A stretch of 60,483 bases of DNA, taken from CAZYTX01 sp964650485. Lineage in GTDB: Bacteria > RBG-13-61-14 > DATKZS01. A model generated the notes under the pieces. The model did not search any database. It saw only the letters and a program-made list of their open reading frames with translations, and was not told the origin of the DNA. The stretch's first letter is position 1, and each line of letters starts with the position of its first letter. The position numbers and the translations under genes were made by a program. The stretch is from assembly GCA_964650485.1 (NCBI GenBank), contig CAZYTX010000021.1, forward strand, positions 1 through 60,483. Direction: 5' to 3'. Positions 50,621 to 57,379 of the stretch are shown in pieces.

Positions 50621-52111
50621 ATGCGGTACACAGCCTACGGATACGGGAGGCTTGCGCTTGCCGCGGGGTTCGGCGCTCTTTTCTTTCTCGCCGGCGCGCT
50701 GATCCTCGGGGCCGAGGAACAAAAAAAGGACAAGGACGCCAAGGCCGTGTTCCAGGAGATGGCCGCCGCGGTGTCCAAGGTGCAGGACTACGAGGCCGAG
50801 TGGTCCCACATGAGCTCGGCAGCGGGAGAGGGCCCCATACGCGGGCTGATGGTGTACCGCGGAAAGTTCCTGCGCTCACCCGCGCTCTACTACAAGAAGC
50901 TTCTAAGCAGCGAGACCAACTACGTGGACCCCTCCACGGAAGGCACGCAACTGATATACGACTCCAAGGCGGACGTGGTCAAGGTGCTGCTTCCAGGGGC
51001 CAAGAAGTTGCTCGGCAAGGTCCACATCTTTCCCGAGGACCCCAAGGCGCTGTGGCTGAACAGGGAGGGGTTCAAAGACGAGTCGCTCTGGCGGCAGATC
51101 GAGATGTGGAAGCAAAAGCTAGAGTCCGGGTCACTCTCCATCGAGCGCGCGGAGCAAGAGGGCAAGCGCTTCGACGTGCTGGTGCTCGAATTCCCGGTCA
51201 TATCCGTGGGCAAGAGGCCGCTGATCTCGCGCATAAAGATATGGGTGGACCCCGACTCGCGGCTGCCTCTCCGGAGACAGGGATTCGTAAAAGGGCGCCA
51301 GGACCCGGTTCTGGACTACCGTATTACCAAGTTGAATACGAATAAAGGGCTTGAGCCGGAAGACATCGAGTTCCAAGGCCTGTCCCTCTGGTCGTTCCCC
51401 GCGAACTTCGTCTCAAGCGCCGAGGGGCTGGACCAGCTCGAGTTCCAGCCGATCGAAAAAGCGGACCAGGAGCCGCGGGGTTTTAATACTATCCTTGATA
51501 ACTTCGCCTCGGAAGCGGCGAAGATAAAGGACTACAAGGCCGAGATGAGCATCTCCCAGAGATACAAAAGGATAAAGCTCGCCGGCAAGATGACCTCGTA
51601 TGTCATCAAGGACCCCTTCTTTTTCCTCTTCGAGTTCAAAGACGAGTTCAGGACCAACCACCTGGGCATGGCCTCCGCCGGCACAAAGGTGTGTTACTAC
51701 CGGGACAAGAGGAGCTACGCCTCTTTGGGAGGAGGGGCCATGCGCCTGGTCGGGGTACAGCTCATGCACGTGGACGACCCCCGCTCGGACTTCATCTTCG
51801 GTGAGAGCCTCTACACCCTGAACATCTACTCGCTCCTGGACCACATGATGTGGTTCAAGCAAAACGGGGAGACGGGCTCAGAGACGGTGATGCTCGATGG
51901 AAAGCCGTGTCCGCGCGCCATCATGAAGAACCCTGCAAGGCCCAAGGTGGGCATGATCCAGGACGTGAACGTGGTCTTTGACCCGGACACCTGGCTGCCA
52001 AAGAGGGTCGAGTACCTGGGCTACGGGCTGGAGGGGGCCTTCGGACTGGTCGAGTACAACTCCATAAAAATAAACCCCGGGCTCTCGGAAGAAGAGCTCA
52101 GGTTTGAATGA
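50621..52111 (+). CDS. Exported tandem LolA/DUF1571-like lipid-handling protein
   Basis: A 496-residue protein with a signal peptide (hydrophobic 10-30, ending LILGAEEQ) and two copies of a LolA/DUF1571-like beta domain (about 38-250 and 280-495). Both copies have a helix-turn with the words VQDYEAEWS / IKDYKAEMS, a strand RGLMVYRGKFLRSP / KLAGKMTSYVIKDP, and a late IKIWVDPDSRLPLRRQ / VNVVFDPDTWLPKRVE. DUF1571 proteins are periplasmic and of unknown role; the fold holds lipids in LolA. Embedded among acyl-CoA genes, it may handle the lipid substrate in the periplasm. Confidence 0.6.
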   Translation: MRYTAYGYGRLALAAGFGALFFLAGALILGAEEQKKDKDAKAVFQEMAAAVSKVQDYEAEWSHMSSAAGEGPIRGLMVYRGKFLRSPALYYKKLLSSETNYVDPSTEGTQLIYDSKADVVKVLLPGAKKLLGKVHIFPEDPKALWLNREGFKDESLWRQIEMWKQKLESGSLSIERAEQEGKRFDVLVLEFPVISVGKRPLISRIKIWVDPDSRLPLRRQGFVKGRQDPVLDYRITKLNTNKGLEPEDIEFQGLSLWSFPANFVSSAEGLDQLEFQPIEKADQEPRGFNTILDNFASEAAKIKDYKAEMSISQRYKRIKLAGKMTSYVIKDPFFFLFEFKDEFRTNHLGMASAGTKVCYYRDKRSYASLGGGAMRLVGVQLMHVDDPRSDFIFGESLYTLNIYSLLDHMMWFKQNGETGSETVMLDGKPCPRAIMKNPARPKVGMIQDVNVVFDPDTWLPKRVEYLGYGLEGAFGLVEYNSIKINPGLSEEELRFE

Positions 52112-52147
52112 AGCGTGAAAAAATCCCGGACGTGAAAAGGAGAACAT

Positions 52148-52966
52148 ATGGCGGACGAGGTGCTCTACGAGAAAAAGGACCGCATAGCTTACGTGACCAT
52201 CAACCGGCCGGATAAGCGCAACTCCTTGAACCTTCCGGCAATGCGCATCCTGGCTGCGGCATGGACCGACTTCAAAGAGGACCCCGACACATGGGTGGCA
52301 ATACTCACCGGCGCCGGGGACCGCGACTTCTGCGTGGGCGCGGACCTGAAGGAGTTCGTGCCAGCGGTCACCGAGCAGATAGACGAGCTGGCATCCTTTA
52401 ACAAGTCGCTTTTGGGCGATGAGTTCGACGCCCGGGCCCCTTTGGTGGCCGTGCTGAGAGAAGGGGACCTGTACAAGCCGGTGATCGCAGCGGTAAACGG
52501 CATATGCTCCGCGGGCGGAATGGAGATGCTCCAGGGCACGGACATAAGGATCGCAGCCGAGCACGCGACCTTCTCCATAGCCGAGGTCAAGAGGGGGCTC
52601 TTTCCAGGCGGCGGCTCCACTGTGCGGCTGCCAAGGCAGATACCATTCGCACGGGCCATGGAGATACTGCTCACCGGCGACCCCATACCCGCGCAGGAGG
52701 CCTACAACATAGGCGTGGTTAACCAGGTGGTGCCAAAGGATGAGCTCATGGACGCCGCGGAAAAGATGGCCGGGCGCATCCTTGCAAACGGGCCCTTTGC
52801 GGTGCGCGCGGTAAAGGAGAGCGTGGTAAAGGGACTGTCAATGAACATACCCGATGCGCTCGAGTTCGAGCTGAAGCAGTCCGCAACCGTCTTCGCCACC
52901 GAGGACGCCAAGGAAGGTCCCAAGGCCTTCATCGAAAAACGTAAGCCCGAGTGGAAGAACAGATAG
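52148..52966 (+). CDS. Enoyl-CoA hydratase/isomerase (crotonase)
   Basis: A 272-residue crotonase-fold enzyme: RPDKRNSLNLPAM near the start, oxyanion-hole segment CVGADLKEF, AAVNGICSAGGMEMLQGTDI and AEVKRGLFPGGGST. Glu in GGMEM and Glu in IAEVKRG occupy the two positions of the catalytic Glu pair of enoyl-CoA hydratase (Glu144 and Glu164 in the rat enzyme), so hydratase activity to the (S)-3-hydroxy form is plausible. This gives the island two hydratases of opposite stereochemistry. Ribosome site AAGGAGA. Confidence 0.87.
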   Translation: MADEVLYEKKDRIAYVTINRPDKRNSLNLPAMRILAAAWTDFKEDPDTWVAILTGAGDRDFCVGADLKEFVPAVTEQIDELASFNKSLLGDEFDARAPLVAVLREGDLYKPVIAAVNGICSAGGMEMLQGTDIRIAAEHATFSIAEVKRGLFPGGGSTVRLPRQIPFARAMEILLTGDPIPAQEAYNIGVVNQVVPKDELMDAAEKMAGRILANGPFAVRAVKESVVKGLSMNIPDALEFELKQSATVFATEDAKEGPKAFIEKRKPEWKNR

Positions 52967-52968
52967 CT

Positions 52969-52990
52969 GGACGCAACGGCGCAAAGACGC
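52969..52990. repeat. GACGCAACGGCGC repeat end
   Basis: GGACGCAACGGCGC followed by AAAGACGC immediately follows the crotonase stop, matching the left end of the 138-bp element at 46321. The other end is not recognisable before the IS200-type region. Confidence 0.45.
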
Positions 52991-53049
52991 CACGAATTTA
53001 TTGATTGGATACGCTTTTTAAATGCTCTGCCTGAAGGCCAAGCTGATCC

Positions 53050-53062
53050 GGCCCGAAGGGCC
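53050..53062. repeat. Small hairpin GGCCC/GGGCC
   Basis: GGCCC-GAA-GGGCC, first of the hairpins on the left side of the IS200-type transposase gene. Confidence 0.4.
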
Positions 53063-53077
53063 AGCAATAATACGCAG

Positions 53078-53111
53078 CCCAGGGTCAGCCCCGCAGGGGC
53101 GCCACCCTGGG
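53078..53111. repeat. REP-like palindrome left of the transposase
   Basis: CCCAGGGT...ACCCTGGG form the outer arms and CCCC-GCA-GGGG the core of this 34-bp imperfect palindrome. An inverted copy lies right of the transposase gene at 53686-53719. Confidence 0.65.
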
Positions 53112-53136
53112 GAAAAAGGACAACTAACATATCTCT

Positions 53137-53149
53137 ACCCTGAAAGGGT
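53137..53149. repeat. Small hairpin ACCCT/AGGGT (left)
   Basis: ACCCT-GAA-AGGGT, 24 bases before the transposase start; the equivalent ACCCT-TTC-AGGGT lies at 53648. Confidence 0.45.
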
Positions 53150-53172
53150 TGGATAAAGGACGTCTTTGCAAC

Positions 53173-53628
53173 ATGCCCCAGTCCCTGGCAAACATTTATA
53201 TGCATATCATCTTTTCGACAAAAAACCGCCGGGCTTTTCTGGCAGACATGGACGCCCGCAGTGAAATGCACGCGTACCTGGTGTCCATTTTGAAAGCATA
53301 TGATTCTCCGGCCACGGCGGTGGGAGGCACTGAAGATCACGTGCACATCCTTTGCAACCTTTCAAGGACCAACACTTTGGCAAAGGTTATTGGAGGGACC
53401 AAACGAAACTCATCAAAATGGATAAAAAGCAAGGGCAAGCAATTCGGAGAGTTTCAATGGCAGAACGGCTACGGGGCCCTTTCAGTGAGCCGTTCCAGGC
53501 TTGAACAGGCACGCCAGTACATCATCAACCAGGACCAACACCATACGAAGATGACATTCCAGGATGAATTGCGGGCGCTGCCAACAAAACAGGGGATCGA
53601 GTTTGATGAAAGGTACTTGTGGGATTGA
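53173..53628 (+). CDS. IS200-type Y1 (HUH) transposase
   Basis: A 151-residue single-strand transposase of the Y1_Tnp family. The metal-binding HUH motif is EDHVHIL (H56, H58) and the nucleophilic Tyr is Y116 in ARQYIINQDQHH. The protein start (MPQSLANIYMHIIFSTKNRR) and end (GIEFDERYLWD) are intact, so it is probably functional. It is a stand-alone gene without an accessory TnpB and is flanked by inverted REP-like palindromes and small hairpins, which resemble the hairpin ends recognised by this family. It interrupts the acyl-CoA island between crotonase and the DUF2889 gene. ATG 53173 is chosen because homology starts there. Confidence 0.85.
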   Translation: MPQSLANIYMHIIFSTKNRRAFLADMDARSEMHAYLVSILKAYDSPATAVGGTEDHVHILCNLSRTNTLAKVIGGTKRNSSKWIKSKGKQFGEFQWQNGYGALSVSRSRLEQARQYIINQDQHHTKMTFQDELRALPTKQGIEFDERYLWD

Positions 53629-53647
53629 TTCGAGCGGACTTTATGTA

Positions 53648-53660
53648 ACCCTTTCAGGGT
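53648..53660. repeat. Small hairpin ACCCT/AGGGT (right)
   Basis: ACCCT-TTC-AGGGT, 20 bases after the transposase stop, the reverse complement of the left hairpin at 53137. Confidence 0.45.
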
Positions 53661-53685
53661 ATAATAATACTTTCCGTCAAATTGA

Positions 53686-53719
53686 CCCAGGGCGGCGCCC
53701 CTGCGGGGCTGACCCTGGG
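53686..53719. repeat. REP-like palindrome right of the transposase
   Basis: A 34-bp palindrome with the same arms (CCCAGGG ... ACCCTGGG) and core (CCCC-TGC-GGGG) as the left one but in inverted orientation. Confidence 0.65.
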
Positions 53720-53732
53720 CTTGAATTATTAA

Positions 53733-53745
53733 GCCCTTTCAGGGC
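53733..53745. repeat. Small hairpin GCCCT/AGGGC
   Basis: GCCCT-TTC-AGGGC, last hairpin of the transposase region, 17 bases before the next gene. Confidence 0.45.
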
Positions 53746-53761
53746 ATAAAGAGGCTGGCTT

Positions 53762-54469
53762 ATGGTTGACAGATCAAAACCCGTGCACGTGCGCGACATT
53801 CACGTGGAGGCGTTCCTCCCCGAGGAGAACCTGCTCCGGATTCACGGAAGCTTCAGGGACGACAGGCCACAGGGACTGGGAACCCACGGAGGGGACGCCG
53901 AGACCATACACGGGTTCGAGGCCGTGATGGAAGTGCGGCTGCCCGAGTTCGAGATCGAGGACCTGCGGGTGGAAATGCCACACGTTCCCCAGCCCGAGTG
54001 CCGCGAGGTCATGGAGGGCTTTGCAAAGCTGAAGGGCGAAAGAATAGTGTCCGGGTTCTCAAAGCGCGCCCACCAGCTCCTGCCCCGGGTGTCAACATGC
54101 CCGCACGTCCTGACCCTTATCCTGGCAATGGCCCCGGTCGCGGTGCAGGGGGCCTTCGTGCAGTTCATCGGACAGACCGCGATGGCCCTGAAGGACGGAT
54201 CGGTTGACCCCAGCGACATGATGGAAGTGAGCTTCCAGCAGTGGAAGAACTCCTGCTACGTGGCAGCGGAGGACGGCCCGGTGGTGGAGAGGATTAAAGA
54301 GCGCGGCATGCTCTACCCTTTGAAGGAGGTCGCCGCCCTCTTGCAGATGGATTACGCCGAGCTGGAGAAACGCGCGGAAAAGGGCGAGTTCCCGGCGCAC
54401 CTCGAAGAGGACAGGTGGGTGGTCAGATGGCAGGACCTGGAGCCGTGGTTCAAGAGACAGAAGAGCTAA
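53762..54469 (+). CDS. DUF2889 family protein
   Basis: A 235-residue protein. The first two thirds match DUF2889: an N-terminal VRDIHVEAFLPEENLLRIHG, an IHGFEAVMEVRLPEFEIEDL strand pair, PQPECREVMEGFAKLKGERI and a STCPHVLTLILAMAPVAVQG segment with a Cys-His pair. The last 60 residues (LYPLKEVAALLQMDYAELEK ... RWVVRWQDLEPWF) read like an excisionase-type winged helix or a binding extension. DUF2889 has no proven function but turns up beside steroid or aromatic CoA genes in my recollection; the link is weak. It heads the second half of the island. Confidence 0.6.
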   Translation: MVDRSKPVHVRDIHVEAFLPEENLLRIHGSFRDDRPQGLGTHGGDAETIHGFEAVMEVRLPEFEIEDLRVEMPHVPQPECREVMEGFAKLKGERIVSGFSKRAHQLLPRVSTCPHVLTLILAMAPVAVQGAFVQFIGQTAMALKDGSVDPSDMMEVSFQQWKNSCYVAAEDGPVVERIKERGMLYPLKEVAALLQMDYAELEKRAEKGEFPAHLEEDRWVVRWQDLEPWFKRQKS

Positions 54470-54616
54470 ACGCCGAGACGCCGAGAGCGCCAGGAAAGAG
54501 GGGCTTTTGCTTATGGTCTTTAGTATGATGATCGGCAACGGGTTGCGAGAGTATACAGAGGGACCGTGCCTGATGATAAGTTTCACTTTTACCGTGCTGA
54601 AATGAAAAGGAGTGAA

Positions 54617-55780
54617 ATGACTAACCTCAAAGACAAGTACGCGATCGTGGGAGTTGGACTCTCCGAGTTCGGCAAGGTGTTCGACAAGAGCCCCATGGGC
54701 TTCACCCTCATCGGCATCAAGCGGGCTTTGGAGGACGCCGGACTGGACAGGGACGACGTGGACGGCCTGCTGGTGGCCATGCCCGCCATGATGGGCGAGG
54801 AGCACGGCTGGGCCTCACGGGTGGCGGCGCTCCTGGAGCTGTCAACAAACTATACCTTCACCATGGACATAGGCGGTGCCACCCCGGTGGCCATGGTGCA
54901 GACCGCGGCCATGGCAATTGAGGCCGGAATGGCAAACGTGGTGGCATGCGCATACGGACACTCCGAGAACCCGCAAGGCGCGGCATTCGCCATACCCAAC
55001 CTCGAGTTCACAATGCCCTACGGCGACATCGGGGCCACCGCGCTCCAGGCCCACATCGCCCGCAAGCACATGCACGACTACGGCACCACCAGCGAGCAGT
55101 TGGGGCACGTGTCCGTGGCCTTCAGGCACAACGCCATGATGAACCCCCACGCGCAGATGCGGCGCAAGGGACACATCACCATCGAGGACCACCAGAAATC
55201 GAGGATGGTGATCGAGCCCCTGCGGCTGTTCGACTGCTGCGTGCAGACCAACGGCGGCGGGGCCGCCATAGTCACCAGCGCCGAGCGGGCAAAGGACCTC
55301 AAAAAGACGCCCGCGCTCATCTCCGGCATGGGACAGTCGCACTCCGCGGAGTTCATCGAGCCCTGGCCAGACAAGAAGGGACACCGGGGAGGGGTGCCCG
55401 CGGGCAGGCAGTGCTTTGAGATGGCCGGTATGAAGCCCGAGGACATGGACGTGATCCAGCTATACGACGGCTTTACCATACTGGTGATCACCGAGCTGGA
55501 AAACTACGGGTTCTGTCCCGTGGGAGAGGGGGGGGGCTTTGTGGAGGACGGAAAGCTCAAAGTCGGCGGCGCACTGCCATGCTGCACCTCGGGAGGGCTC
55601 TTGAGCGAAGGGCACCTCATGGGCATGGGACACGTAGTCGAGGGGGTGAGGCAGGTAAGGGGCGAGTGCGGCGAGCGCCAGGTAAAAGACGCCGAGACCT
55701 GCTTTGTCACCGGCTACGGAGGCGCGCCCCATACCTATCCCATAGTACTCAGTTACAGCACTATGATACTCAGGAGGTAG
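54617..55780 (+). CDS. Cys-less thiolase-fold protein (SCP-x/Ltp2-like)
   Basis: A 387-residue thiolase-superfamily protein with the lipid-transfer/SCP-x pattern (KDKYAIVGVGLSEFGKVF at the start, HVSVAFRHNAMMNPHAQMRR in the middle). The nucleophilic Cys is missing: the expected stretch reads MDIGGATPVAMV with G87 near the Cys position, and the C-terminal Cys motif is TGYGGAPHTYP. So it cannot be a normal thiolase. Ltp2-type aldolases share this loss and need a DUF35 partner, which is encoded 5 bases downstream. Expected chemistry is retro-aldol cleavage of a beta-hydroxyacyl-CoA. ATG 54617 has AAGGAG upstream. Confidence 0.75.
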   Translation: MTNLKDKYAIVGVGLSEFGKVFDKSPMGFTLIGIKRALEDAGLDRDDVDGLLVAMPAMMGEEHGWASRVAALLELSTNYTFTMDIGGATPVAMVQTAAMAIEAGMANVVACAYGHSENPQGAAFAIPNLEFTMPYGDIGATALQAHIARKHMHDYGTTSEQLGHVSVAFRHNAMMNPHAQMRRKGHITIEDHQKSRMVIEPLRLFDCCVQTNGGGAAIVTSAERAKDLKKTPALISGMGQSHSAEFIEPWPDKKGHRGGVPAGRQCFEMAGMKPEDMDVIQLYDGFTILVITELENYGFCPVGEGGGFVEDGKLKVGGALPCCTSGGLLSEGHLMGMGHVVEGVRQVRGECGERQVKDAETCFVTGYGGAPHTYPIVLSYSTMILRR

Positions 55781-55785
55781 GAAAG

Positions 55786-56211
55786 ATGGCGGAGTGGGAA
55801 AAGTTCAAACCGGTCCCGACAGAAGACACCGAGCCCTTCTGGGAGTACTGCGCAAAGGGCGAGCTCAGGATGCAGAATTGCTCGGACTGCGGACACGTCC
55901 GCTTCCCCGCCGCGGTGCTCTGCCCGAAGTGCCTCTCAGAAGAGTACCAGTGGACAAAGCTCTCCGGCAGGGGAAAGGTGTTCACATACGCGGTCTTCCA
56001 CCAGGTATACTACCCCGGTTTCGCCGACGACGTGCCCTACAACACCGCCATGATCGAGCTGGACGAAGGGCCGAGGATACACACAAATATCATCGAGTGC
56101 GAGAACGACGACATCTATATCGGCATGCCGGTAACGGTGACATTCGAGCAGATTGACGACGAAATATTCCTCCCCAAGTTCCGGCCCGCTGAAGGGGCGA
56201 TCAAAAAATAA
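55786..56211 (+). CDS. DUF35 zinc-ribbon/OB-fold protein
   Basis: A 141-residue protein with a four-Cys zinc ribbon (C32, C35, C46, C49: CSDC ... CPKC) and a C-terminal OB-fold (LSGRGKVFTYAVFHQVYYPG onward). DUF35 proteins are obligate partners of thiolase-like enzymes, including Ltp2 aldolases and benzylsuccinyl-type thiolases. Start ATG 55786 has AGGAGGT upstream and lies 5 bases after the thiolase-fold gene, so the two form one complex. Confidence 0.87.
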   Translation: MAEWEKFKPVPTEDTEPFWEYCAKGELRMQNCSDCGHVRFPAAVLCPKCLSEEYQWTKLSGRGKVFTYAVFHQVYYPGFADDVPYNTAMIELDEGPRIHTNIIECENDDIYIGMPVTVTFEQIDDEIFLPKFRPAEGAIKK

Positions 56212-56222
56212 GGAGTATGTAA

Positions 56223-57377
56223 ATGGATTTTTCTCTGACCGAGGAGCAGAAGCAGCTTGTCATCATGATCGAGGACTTCATAAAAAAGGAGACCTCCAGG
56301 GAGCTGGACCGCGAGTGTGACGAGAACGAGCGCTTCCCAATGGAGCTGAACCAGAAGCTGGCAGCGACCGGGATTTACGGCCTCCCGTTCCCCGAGGAGT
56401 ACGGAGGCACCGGCGGAAGCACCGTGGACTTCTGCCTGGCGGTGGAGACTTTAGCAAAGGGCAGCGACGCCGCCGCGGCCCTGTTCCTCTTGCCGGTGTT
56501 CTTCGCCGGGGAGATGCTCCTGAACAACGGCAGCGAACAGCAGAAGAAAAAGTATATCCCCGAGATAATCGCAGGCAGGCTCAAAGGCTGCTTCGCGCTA
56601 ACCGAGCCGGACGTGGGCTCGGACGCCTCCCGGGTGAAAACAAAGGCCGTGGCCGACGGGGACCATTACGTGATCAACGGCCACAAGACCCTCATCACCG
56701 GAGCGGAGATAGCCGACTACATCATGGTCGTGACCCGCACCGACCCGGAGGTGCGCCGCTACGAGGGCATAACCATATTCATGGCGCCGAGAGACACGCC
56801 CGGCATCACCGTGAACAAATTGAAGAAGCTGGGGGGCAGGATCATATCCACATGCGAGATATTCTTCGAGGACGTGCGGGTGGAAAAGGAGATGATTATG
56901 GGAGGGCCAGAGGGACTGAACAAGGGCTGGCCACAGATGCTAATGCAGCTCGACATCGAGAGGATCATGATGGGCGCGGCCCACACCGCCATCGGACAGA
57001 AGGCCTTCGACGACGCACTGGAGTACGCAAAGCAACGCGAGCAGTTCGGAAAGCCCATATCCACTTACCAGATGGTGGTGCAGACACTCGCGGATATGAG
57101 GACCCAGGTGGAGGCGTCCAGGTGGCTCACATACCGGGCCGCATGGCTGAAAGACCAGGGGCTGCCCTGCTCCCTGGAGGCATCTTACTGCAAGCTGCTC
57201 TCCACCGAGATGGCAAAGAAGGTCACACAGGACGGTATGCAGGTCATGGGAGGATACGGATACATGATGGAGTACGACATGCAGAGGTACGTGCGAGACG
57301 CCCTCCTCGGCACCATCGGAGGCGGCACCAACCAGATACAGAAACTTATTATAGGCAAGCTGCTGGGTTGCTTTTGA
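56223..57377 (+). CDS. Acyl-CoA dehydrogenase, second copy
   Basis: A 384-residue acyl-CoA dehydrogenase: CFALTEPDVGSDASRVKTKA, REQFGKPISTYQMVVQTLAD and GGYGYMMEYDMQRYVRDALL. As in the first copy, the C-terminal site is TIGGGTNQIQK without the medium-chain Glu, while DIERIMMG on helix G carries the candidate catalytic Glu. The two enzymes share about the same length and could form a mixed tetramer or act at different steps. Ribosome site AAGGAG. It overlaps nothing but leads directly into the ligase gene. Confidence 0.87.
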   Translation: MDFSLTEEQKQLVIMIEDFIKKETSRELDRECDENERFPMELNQKLAATGIYGLPFPEEYGGTGGSTVDFCLAVETLAKGSDAAAALFLLPVFFAGEMLLNNGSEQQKKKYIPEIIAGRLKGCFALTEPDVGSDASRVKTKAVADGDHYVINGHKTLITGAEIADYIMVVTRTDPEVRRYEGITIFMAPRDTPGITVNKLKKLGGRIISTCEIFFEDVRVEKEMIMGGPEGLNKGWPQMLMQLDIERIMMGAAHTAIGQKAFDDALEYAKQREQFGKPISTYQMVVQTLADMRTQVEASRWLTYRAAWLKDQGLPCSLEASYCKLLSTEMAKKVTQDGMQVMGGYGYMMEYDMQRYVRDALLGTIGGGTNQIQKLIIGKLLGCF

Positions 57378-57379
57378 AA

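Noticed and set aside
54470..54500. A further copy of the ACGCAA/GGCGC element after the DUF2889 gene
   Set aside because: The words (CGCCGAGACGCCGAGAGCGCC) only loosely resemble the family and no opposite end is present.
56852..57379. A longer start for the acyl-CoA synthetase inside the acyl-CoA dehydrogenase
   Set aside because: The added part is low-complexity Arg/Gly/His sequence from another frame of the dehydrogenase gene.
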